Shown: positions 58,245-64,000 of the stretch, one piece after another
How positions within the stretch are numbered: the stretch's first letter is position 1
Layout: every line of letters starts with the position of its first letter
Assembly: GCA_963707895.1 (NCBI GenBank)
Contig: CAVPRS010000011.1
Coordinates: 558,001-622,000 of the forward strand
Source of the DNA: Fodinibacter sp963707895
Lineage (GTDB): Bacteria > Actinomycetota > Actinomycetes > Actinomycetales > Dermatophilaceae
Reading direction: 5' to 3'
Length of the DNA: 64,000 nucleotides
Position numbers and translations under genes: made by a program
The notes under the pieces: model-generated
The model's input: the letters and a program-made list of their open reading frames with translations, nothing else
Told to the model about the DNA's origin: nothing
The model's database searches: none

Positions 58245-58295
58245 GCCTGGCCCCTCCGTGCCGGTCAGGGACCGGCCCGCACGACCCGGGCCGGC

Positions 58296-58985
58296 TCAGA
58301 AGCGCCTCCACCGCAGGGCCACCGCGTAGTCGACGGTGAGCCCGTCGTGTGCGGCCAGCACCTCGTCGGCCGGTGCGGGTGGTAGCTCGATGCGCACCAC
58401 CGCCTCGAGGTCCTCGCGCCGCTCGAACGTCCAGGCGATCGTGAGGCGCTCGGTCGTGAAGCCCTGTCGGTCCCAGAACCGTTGCACCGCAACGAGATCG
58501 TAGGCCGGATAGGACCGACGGAACCAGCCGCCGAAGGTCGAGCGAGTCACGTCGTTGTCGACGACGAACGCCGTGCCACCGGGCCGCAGCACCCGCGCGA
58601 CCTCGGCCAGCCCGGGTTCGCACCCGGCCCCGAAGAAGTAGGCCCAGCGGGCGTGGACGACGTCGACGCTGTCGTCGGCCAGGGGCAACGCCTCGGCGTC
58701 GCCCGCGACGACCACCGCGGATGCCGGGCCGGGCCCGGCGCCCGTGAGCCGCGCGCGAGCCCGGGCGACGAGGGGGAGGTGCGGCTCGACCCCGACGACG
58801 CGGGCGCCCCGGGCCGCGAGGCGCGGGAGGTGGAAGCCGGTGCCGCACCCGACGTCGAGCAGGTCGGCGCCGGCCAGGGGGTGCAGCGCGTCGATGGTGG
58901 TGTCGATGACCCCGGCGCGGTCGGACGCGCGGTTCTCCAGCTCGTAGACGTCCGGGGTGTCCCAGATGTTCGGGCTGCGGATCAC
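58296..58985 (-). CDS. Class I SAM-dependent methyltransferase
   Basis: 229 residues from GTG 58985, overlapping the stop of the upstream gene (GTGA). A UbiE/Methyltransf_11-type core is seen: VYELENRASDRAGVID, motif I LLDVGCGTGFHLPRLA, VVGVEPHLPLV, VVAGDAEALPLADDSVDVVHARWAYFFG and VLRPGGTAFVVDND. The acceptor is unknown. Coupling to a Cys-cluster protein suggests joint action on one substrate, but nothing in the sequence tells which. Confidence 0.85.
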   Translation of the reverse strand: MIRSPNIWDTPDVYELENRASDRAGVIDTTIDALHPLAGADLLDVGCGTGFHLPRLAARGARVVGVEPHLPLVARARARLTGAGPGPASAVVVAGDAEALPLADDSVDVVHARWAYFFGAGCEPGLAEVARVLRPGGTAFVVDNDVTRSTFGGWFRRSYPAYDLVAVQRFWDRQGFTTERLTIAWTFERREDLEAVVRIELPPAPADEVLAAHDGLTVDYAVALRWRRF

Positions 58986-60055
58986 GACGAGCGTCGGGCC
59001 TTCGACCCCTTGGGAGGCGTCTTGGCTGTTGCCTTCTTGGTCGGCTTTGCGGGCGCCTTGGCGGGTGGCTTGGCGGGCGGCTTCGCAGACTTGGTCGGTG
59101 CCTTCTTCGTCGCCTTGGCGGGTGCCTTCGCCGCCTTCGACGACGCCACCGGGTGCGCCGGCTCGTTCGCCCCGGCAACGGGTGCGGGGGTCCGCTTGCG
59201 GGGGACTCGGGTCCGGCGCCCTCCCACGGTGCCGGCCGCCACGGTCGCGGGGTGCACGAGCAGCGGGATGAGCTGCCGAGCCCCGGCCGAGCGGGCCCGC
59301 TTGACGGTGTCGAGGTGCGCCTCGCAGCGCAGCACGAGCTCGGCGTAGCCCTCCTCGCCCATGAGGGCGGTGAGCTCGGCGCGGTTGCTGCGGTAGACCG
59401 GCTCGGCTCCGACGTGCGCCTCGGTGTTGCTCGAGCAGTACCAGTCGAGGTCGTGGCCGCCGGGTCCCCAGCCGCGGCGGTCGTACTCGGCGATCGTCAC
59501 CTCGAGGTAGGACGTGTCGTCGGGTCGCTCGACGGTGCGGTAGGACCGTCGGATCGGCAGCTGCCAGCAGACGTCCGGCTTGGCCTCGTGCGGCGGCCGG
59601 CCGGTGAGCACGGCGTGCTGGTGCAGTGCGCAGCCCGCTCCGGCGGGGAAGCCGGGGCGGTTGAGGAAGATGCAGGCGCCGTCGACGACCTTGGTCTTGC
59701 GGGCGCCGTCCTCCTTCTCGGTCCAGGCCTTGAGGCGGGCGGGGTCCTTGTCGCCAGCCCTGCCGCGGCCCGGGTGCATCTGCCACTCGTCCTCGCCGAG
59801 CTCGGTGACCACCGCCTGCACGCGCCGCACGTCGTCGTCATCGGTGAAGTGCGCGCCCAGCGTGCAGCAGCCGTCGTCGGGGCGGTCGGCGTAGATGCCC
59901 TTGCACCCCGAGCCGAAGATGCAGGTCCAGCTCGACGTCAGCCAGGTGAGGTCGAGCCGGAACCGCTGGGAGGGGTTGGCCGGGTCGGGCATCTCGGCCC
60001 AGGTGCGGGCGATGTCGAGCGGTGTCTCGGGCACGCGCACCACCCTATGGGCCAC
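58982..60055 (-). CDS. Cys-cluster (YkgJ/DUF3109-like) protein with histone-like Lys/Ala/Pro tail
   Basis: 357 residues from ATG 60055; GTG codons shortly downstream are possible starts. Residues 1-235 contain a conserved cysteine series CIFGSGCKGIYADRPDDGCC, CIFLNRPGFPAGAGCALH, DVCWQLPIRR and WYCSSN, suggesting a zinc or Fe-S site of the YkgJ/DUF3109 kind. After VHPATVAAG the last 80 residues are low-complexity KAAKAPAKATKKAPTKSAKP-type sequence resembling histone H1 or the TopA tail, likely a nucleic-acid-binding appendage. The methyltransferase follows with overlap; ppx is divergent. Function unknown. Confidence 0.7.
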   Translation of the reverse strand: MAHRVVRVPETPLDIARTWAEMPDPANPSQRFRLDLTWLTSSWTCIFGSGCKGIYADRPDDGCCTLGAHFTDDDDVRRVQAVVTELGEDEWQMHPGRGRAGDKDPARLKAWTEKEDGARKTKVVDGACIFLNRPGFPAGAGCALHQHAVLTGRPPHEAKPDVCWQLPIRRSYRTVERPDDTSYLEVTIAEYDRRGWGPGGHDLDWYCSSNTEAHVGAEPVYRSNRAELTALMGEEGYAELVLRCEAHLDTVKRARSAGARQLIPLLVHPATVAAGTVGGRRTRVPRKRTPAPVAGANEPAHPVASSKAAKAPAKATKKAPTKSAKPPAKPPAKAPAKPTKKATAKTPPKGSKARRSS

Positions 60056-60080
60056 CCCGGCCAGCCACTACGTTGGGCGC

Positions 60081-61007
60081 ATGCGCCTCGGGGTCATCGA
60101 CGTCGGATCCAACACGGTCCACCTGCTCGTCGTCGACGCGCACCCGGGGGCCCAGCCGCTGCCCGCGTCGAAGCACAAGATCGACCTGCGCCTCAGTGAG
60201 CACGTCACCGACGGCGGCCTGATCGCCGACGAGGGCCGCGACCGGCTCGCCGACTTCGTGCAGGAGTGCCTCGACGTCGCGGAGGACCAGGGGGTGGAGG
60301 ACCTCAGCGGGTTCGTCACGAGCGCCATCCGTGAGGCCCCCAACGGCGACGACGTGCTCGCCGCCGTCGTCGAGCGCACCGGGGTCTCGCTCGACGTGCT
60401 GAGCGGTGAGGACGAGGCCCGGCTCACCTTCCTCGCGGCCCGGCGCTGGTTCGGCTGGTCGGCCGGGACCCTGCTCGTCGCCGACATCGGCGGTGGTTCG
60501 CTCGAGCTGGCCCAGGGCATGGACGAGGACCCCGACGTCGCGGTCTCGCTGCCGCTCGGCGCCGGCCGGGTCACCCGCGACCTGCTGGCCGGCGACCCCC
60601 CGGGCAGGGACGACGTGCGCGAGGCCCGCAAGCAGGTGCGCGCGACCATCGCCGCCGAGCTGCGTCCGCTCGCCAAGGCCGGCACCCCCGACCACGCGGT
60701 CGGCACCTCGAAGACGATGCGCTCGCTGGCCCGGATCTGCGGTGCCGCGCCGAGCAGTGAGGGCATGTACGCCGCCCGCAGCCTGGAGCGTGAGGCGCTC
60801 GCGGCCCGCCTGCCGGAGATCGCTGGCATGACCGCCTCCGAGCGCGCCGACCTGCCGGGCGTGTCGGGGTCCCGCTCGCGCCAGCTGCTCGCCGGCGCCA
60901 TCGTGGCCGAGGCGACGATGGACCTCCTCGGCCTGGACCACCTCGAGATCTGCCCGTGGGCGCTGCGCGAGGGCATCATCCTGCGGCACCTGGACAGGAT
61001 GAGCTGA
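60081..61007 (+). CDS. Ppx/GppA phosphatase family protein
   Basis: 308 residues from ATG 60081. It belongs to the exopolyphosphatase/pppGpp phosphatase family of the ASKHA fold. Phosphate-binding loops are GVIDVGSNTVHLLV and LVADIGGGSLEL, with FVTSAIREAPN, GTSKTMRSLARICG and the C-terminal LLAGAIVAEATMDLLGL. Length matches the short actinobacterial Ppx lacking the C-terminal HD domain. It is separated by three bases from a TIM-barrel gene. Confidence 0.92.
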   Translation: MRLGVIDVGSNTVHLLVVDAHPGAQPLPASKHKIDLRLSEHVTDGGLIADEGRDRLADFVQECLDVAEDQGVEDLSGFVTSAIREAPNGDDVLAAVVERTGVSLDVLSGEDEARLTFLAARRWFGWSAGTLLVADIGGGSLELAQGMDEDPDVAVSLPLGAGRVTRDLLAGDPPGRDDVREARKQVRATIAAELRPLAKAGTPDHAVGTSKTMRSLARICGAAPSSEGMYAARSLEREALAARLPEIAGMTASERADLPGVSGSRSRQLLAGAIVAEATMDLLGLDHLEICPWALREGIILRHLDRMS

Positions 61008-61010
61008 GCC

Positions 61011-61847
61011 GTGCCGACGCGCGGTGCGGGTGCGGGCGGTCGGGGACGACCGGTCGACGTGCCCCGCGCGAAGGTGGGGCTGTCGACGGCGTCCGTCTAC
61101 CCGGAGGGCGTCGCGGCCGCGTTCGAGCTGGCGGCCCGGCTGGGCTACGACGGCGTCGAGGTCATGGTCTGGACCGACCCGCTGACCCGTGAGGCGGGCG
61201 CCCTGCGCACGCTCTCGCAGCTGCACGGCATCCCGGTGCTGTCGGTGCACGCCCCGACCCTCCTGGTCACCCAGCGCGTCTGGGGCACCGACCCCTGGGA
61301 GAAGATCGACCGGTCCATCGCCCTGGCCGACGAGCTCGACGCCGACACCGTGGTGCTGCACCCGCCGTTCCGGTGGCAGCGTGACTACGCCCGCGACTTC
61401 GTCGACGGAGTCGCGTTGCGCGAGAACGACACCCACGTCGAGCTCGCCGTCGAGAACATGTACCCGTGGCGTGGCCCGCGCTCGCGTGAGCTCGAGGCCT
61501 ACCTGCCGCACTGGGACCCGGTGCCGCAGCCCTACGACCACGTCACCCTCGACCTGTCGCACACCTCGACCTCGGGGTCCGACGCGATGGAGATGGTGCG
61601 GCAGCTCGGTCCGCGGCTGCGCCACCTGCACCTCGCCGACGGCGTCGGGTCGGCCCGCGACGAGCACCTGGTGCCCGGGCGCGGCACCCAGCCGTGCGGC
61701 GAGGTGCTCGAGGCGCTCGCGTCCGGCGGGTACGCCGGCCACGTCATCGTCGAGGTCGCGACCCGTCGCGCGGGGGAGGCGCAGCGTGAGCTCGACCTCG
61801 CCGAGGCGCTCGCGTTCGCCCGGCTGTACCTCGCCACGTCGGCGTGA
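61011..61847 (+). CDS. Sugar phosphate isomerase/epimerase family (TIM barrel, AP endonuclease 2-like)
   Basis: 278 residues from GTG 61011, 3 bases after the ppx-like gene. Xylose-isomerase-like TIM barrel with metal ligands in AARLGYDGVEVMVW, VLHPPFRWQ, VELAVENMYPW, DLSHTSTSG, RHLHLADG and HVIVEVATRR. The Glu-Asp-His-Glu ligand set looks complete. The usual pairing with ppx in Actinobacteria is unexplained; substrate unknown. Confidence 0.9.
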   Translation: MPTRGAGAGGRGRPVDVPRAKVGLSTASVYPEGVAAAFELAARLGYDGVEVMVWTDPLTREAGALRTLSQLHGIPVLSVHAPTLLVTQRVWGTDPWEKIDRSIALADELDADTVVLHPPFRWQRDYARDFVDGVALRENDTHVELAVENMYPWRGPRSRELEAYLPHWDPVPQPYDHVTLDLSHTSTSGSDAMEMVRQLGPRLRHLHLADGVGSARDEHLVPGRGTQPCGEVLEALASGGYAGHVIVEVATRRAGEAQRELDLAEALAFARLYLATSA

Positions 61848-61893
61848 GGGCCCCGCCGGGCGCCACCCTCGACCGCAGGGACGACCGGTCGGG

Positions 61894-62190
61894 TCAGGTG
61901 ACCGGCTGGTCGCGGTTCGCGATGCCGTCGAGGCGCAGCACGTCGGACTCGTCACGGTGCGTGCCGGTGCTGCCCACGTGGGTGTCGGCGATGCCCGGCC
62001 CGTTCTTGACGACGTGCACGAGGGCCATGGCGTGCCCACGGCCGAGGTCGTAGTCGTCGGCCAGCCAGGCGACGATCTCCCCGCTCCTGGTATCGGGCCC
62101 GTAGCCCCTCGCGTGCGCCTCGTCGACGAGCTGCTGCGGGGTCTTGCCGGTCTTCTTCTCGATGGTGTCGAGGTAGGCCTGGAAGGACAC
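61894..62190 (-). CDS. DUF4287 domain protein
   Basis: 98 residues from GTG 62190, with a GA-rich ribosome site (GAGAGGGGA). The DUF4287 core is SFQAYLDTIEKKTGKTPQQLVDEA and EIVAWLADDYDLGRGHAMALVHVVKNG. The C-terminal 30 residues (THVGSTGTHRDESDVLRLDG) are variable and hydrophilic. Found widely beside small stress or cupin genes; no function known. A cupin gene lies 26 bases upstream on the same strand. Confidence 0.85.
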   Translation of the reverse strand: MSFQAYLDTIEKKTGKTPQQLVDEAHARGYGPDTRSGEIVAWLADDYDLGRGHAMALVHVVKNGPGIADTHVGSTGTHRDESDVLRLDGIANRDQPVT

Positions 62191-62216
62191 GGCGGTCCCC
62201 TCTCGTGGCGGGGTCG

Positions 62217-62723
62217 TCAGACCCAGTAGGTGTCGTGCTGGAGCATGAACGCGGCCCGCTCGTCGGGCGACATCGGCGCGCCGCGACCCACGGCATCCAA
62301 GGTCTCGAAGTAGTCCTCGCGCGGCGCCCCCGGGGTGAACATCAGCAGCATCCGGGCGCGGTCGCCGCCCTTGAAGCCGTGGAGGCCGCCCTCGGGCACG
62401 TGCAGGTAGTCGCCGTCGCGCGCGGTGACCCAGCGCGCGCCGTCGTAGAGCCGCACGGTGCCCTCGAGCACGTAGAACGACTCGGTGATGGAGCGGTGGA
62501 AGTGGGGCTCCGGCCCGGACTCGTCGACGCCGAAGGTCCACCGGTAGAGGCCGTAGAGGCCGCCCGTGTTGTCGCCGGTGGCGAGGTACTCGCAGGTGCC
62601 GCCGGAGCGGTAGGTGAGCTCGGGCTCGGCGTCGTCGCGGCGCAGCCAGGCACTCGCCTCGCCACCCTCGCCCCGGTAGACGTCGGCCGGGTAGGGCCGG
62701 TGCAGACGGTTCGGGAAGGACAC
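62217..62723 (-). CDS. Cupin-domain protein
   Basis: 168 residues from ATG 62723. Single cupin barrel with the metal-site motifs PHFHRSITESFYVLEGTVRLYDG (His, His, Glu) and the second motif VPEGGLHGFKGGD (His), so probably metal-binding. The C-terminal segment FTPGAPREDYFETLDAVG is common in quercetinase-like cupins. Substrate unknown. The DUF4287 gene follows closely. Confidence 0.9.
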   Translation of the reverse strand: MSFPNRLHRPYPADVYRGEGGEASAWLRRDDAEPELTYRSGGTCEYLATGDNTGGLYGLYRWTFGVDESGPEPHFHRSITESFYVLEGTVRLYDGARWVTARDGDYLHVPEGGLHGFKGGDRARMLLMFTPGAPREDYFETLDAVGRGAPMSPDERAAFMLQHDTYWV

Positions 62724-62798
62724 CCGGGCACGCTATCGGGGCGCGGCGACGGTGCGGGGTCTTGCGGCGGAGGATCCGGTGGTGGCATATTTCCTCAC

Positions 62799-63566
62799 AT
62801 GGCGAATAAGACCGATGGGGATGCCGTCGTCGTCGAGCACCTTCGGGTCGTGCGGGGCGGGCGCGAGGTGCTGCCCGACCTCGACGTCACCGTGCCGCGG
62901 GGCCAGGTGGTGGGGCTCCTCGGCCCCAGCGGTGGGGGCAAGTCGACCCTGATGCGGGCGGTCGTGGGCGTGCAGGTCGTCGCGGGGGGCACGGTGACCG
63001 TGCTCGGCGAGGAGGCCGGCTCGCCCGGGCTGCGGCACCGGGTGGGCTACCTCACCCAGGCGCCCAGCGTCTACGGCGACCTCTCGGTGCGCGACAACGT
63101 CGGCTACATCGGCCGGATCATGGGTGTCGGGTCGGATGCCGTGGACCGCGCCATCGCGGCCGTCGACCTCGCCGACCACGCCCACGTGAGGGTCGAGAAC
63201 CTCTCGGGCGGGCAGCGGTCGCGGGCCAGCCTCGCGTGCACGCTCGTGGGCGACCCCGAGGTGCTGGTGCTCGACGAGCCGACCGTCGGGCTCGACCCGG
63301 TGCTGCGGCGCGAGCTGTGGGACCTGTTCCGCCGGCTGGCCGCCGAGGGTCGCACGGTGTTCGTCTCGAGCCACGTCATGGACGAGGCGTCGCGGTGCGA
63401 CCGGCTGCTCCTGCTGCGCGACGGGCGCATCCTCAGCGACTCCACCCTCCCGGAGCTGCTCCAGCGCACCGGCACCGACGACGCCGAGCAGGCCTTCCTC
63501 GCCCTCATCGACGCGGCGGCCGCGGCCGACGGCGCGGGCGGCACCGACGGGGGTGCGGCGGCATGA
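62799..63566 (+). CDS. ABC-2 type exporter, ATP-binding protein
   Basis: 255 residues from ATG 62799. ATPase with Walker A GLLGPSGGGKSTLMRAV, Q-loop VGYLTQAPSVYGDLSV, signature NLSGGQRSRASLACTL, Walker B VLVLDEPTVGLDP and H-loop VSSHVMDEASRCD. This is the drug/daunorubicin-exporter type (DrrA/NatA-like). The permease gene overlaps by ATGA. A run CATATT (62786-62791) could be a -10 box for a near-leaderless transcript. Confidence 0.94.
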   Translation: MANKTDGDAVVVEHLRVVRGGREVLPDLDVTVPRGQVVGLLGPSGGGKSTLMRAVVGVQVVAGGTVTVLGEEAGSPGLRHRVGYLTQAPSVYGDLSVRDNVGYIGRIMGVGSDAVDRAIAAVDLADHAHVRVENLSGGQRSRASLACTLVGDPEVLVLDEPTVGLDPVLRRELWDLFRRLAAEGRTVFVSSHVMDEASRCDRLLLLRDGRILSDSTLPELLQRTGTDDAEQAFLALIDAAAAADGAGGTDGGAAA

Positions 63567-64000
63567 ACGTCCGGATCACCGGCGCCACCGCGGCGCGGAT
63601 CCTGCGCCAGCTGCGCTCCGACCACCGCACCGTCGCCCTGATGGTCGTGGTGCCGTGCGTGCTGCTCGGCCTGCTCGCGTGGATCTACACCGACCTGCCC
63701 GGCGACATCTTCAACCGGATCGGCCCCGCGCTGCTCGGCGTCTTCCCGTTCGTGGTGATGTTCATCGTCACGAGCGTGTCGACCCTGCGCGAGCGCACCA
63801 ACGGCACCCTCGAGCGGCTGCTCACCACCCCGCTGGGCAAGGGCGACCTGATGCTCGGGTACGCCGTGGCGTTCGGGGCGATGGCCGTGGTGCAGGCGGC
63901 CGTGGCCACCGGCTTCGCCGTCTGGGTCTGTGGCCTCGACATCGCCGGGCCGCTCTGGCTGCTCGTGGTCATCGCGGTCTTCGACGCGGTGCTGGGCACG
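63563..64000 (+). CDS. ABC-2 type exporter, permease (N-terminal part)
   Basis: From ATG 63563, open to the window end (146 codons). TM helices are seen at about 26-42, 53-72, 106-127 and 131-144, with the ABC-2 segment STLRERTNGTLERLLTTPLGKGDLMLGY. It partners the ATP-binding protein to export a drug, lipid or ion. The C-terminal half is outside the window. Confidence 0.92.
   Translation, partial: MNVRITGATAARILRQLRSDHRTVALMVVVPCVLLGLLAWIYTDLPGDIFNRIGPALLGVFPFVVMFIVTSVSTLRERTNGTLERLLTTPLGKGDLMLGYAVAFGAMAVVQAAVATGFAVWVCGLDIAGPLWLLVVIAVFDAVLGT

Overview
The window is a very GC-rich stretch of actinobacterial chromosome. It has many GTG starts, 1-4 nt gene overlaps of the ATGA/GTGA type, and a mycothiol-dependent maleylpyruvate isomerase-like protein. 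Gene orders known from Actinobacteria are present (helicase beside Tad-like secretion genes; dacB-DUF2342 hydrolase-tilS-hpt-ftsH-folE-folP-folB-folK-DUF3180; DUF2520-panC-nadB-nadC). The overall content suggests a member of the Intrasporangiaceae (Janibacter/Phycicoccus/Tetrasphaera-like). That family assignment is inference. No phage, transposase, integrase or CRISPR array was seen.

Layout. 1-6.3 kb: the tail of a TadE-like secretion protein, a small membrane protein, a DEAH-box helicase, a STAS anti-sigma antagonist and the H+-pumping pyrophosphatase, which ends in a strong hairpin. 6.4-14 kb: an accessory block with a fused alpha/beta-hydrolase-glycosyltransferase coupled to a methyltransferase, facing a large LuxR (LAL) regulator, then a second methyltransferase. 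14.3-20.9 kb: a TetR-controlled heterodimeric ABC exporter and an SGLT-like sodium symporter with a tiny membrane partner. 20.9-29 kb: small-molecule enzymes, an AroE homologue, topA, an SCP2 protein and a TipA-type MerR regulator with a recognisable promoter. 29-38.8 kb: two secreted proteins and a NarL-type two-component system, tmk-holB, an exported lipoprotein peptidase, tRNA-Thr(CGT), and a second NarL-type two-component system followed by a SHOCT protein.

38.9-49.5 kb is the housekeeping core: DUF427, ppa, dacB, DUF2342 hydrolase, tilS, hpt, ftsH and four steps of folate synthesis. 49.6-57 kb: a solitary NuoD-like protein, a lipoprotein and a MidA/NDUFAF7-type methyltransferase on the minus strand, then DUF2520-panC-nadB-nadC for pantothenate and NAD. 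57-64 kb: small conserved proteins, a methyltransferase coupled to a Cys-cluster protein with a histone-like tail, ppx/gppA with a TIM-barrel partner, a DUF4287 protein, a cupin, and an ABC-2 exporter cut by the window end.

Two points matter to a reader. First, six coding regions carry seven single-base frameshifts between them (helicase, hydrolase-GT, dienelactone hydrolase, tilS, folB-folK twice, and the protein at 57.8 kb). Several sit in homopolymers and several genes should be essential, so base-calling errors are the likelier explanation than gene decay. Second, intergenic gaps repeatedly hold long near-perfect palindromes, at least two of which form multi-copy families. The most interesting functional context is the NuoD paralogue near a MidA/NDUFAF7-like methyltransferase: the human homologues of this pair are a methylation substrate and its enzyme.
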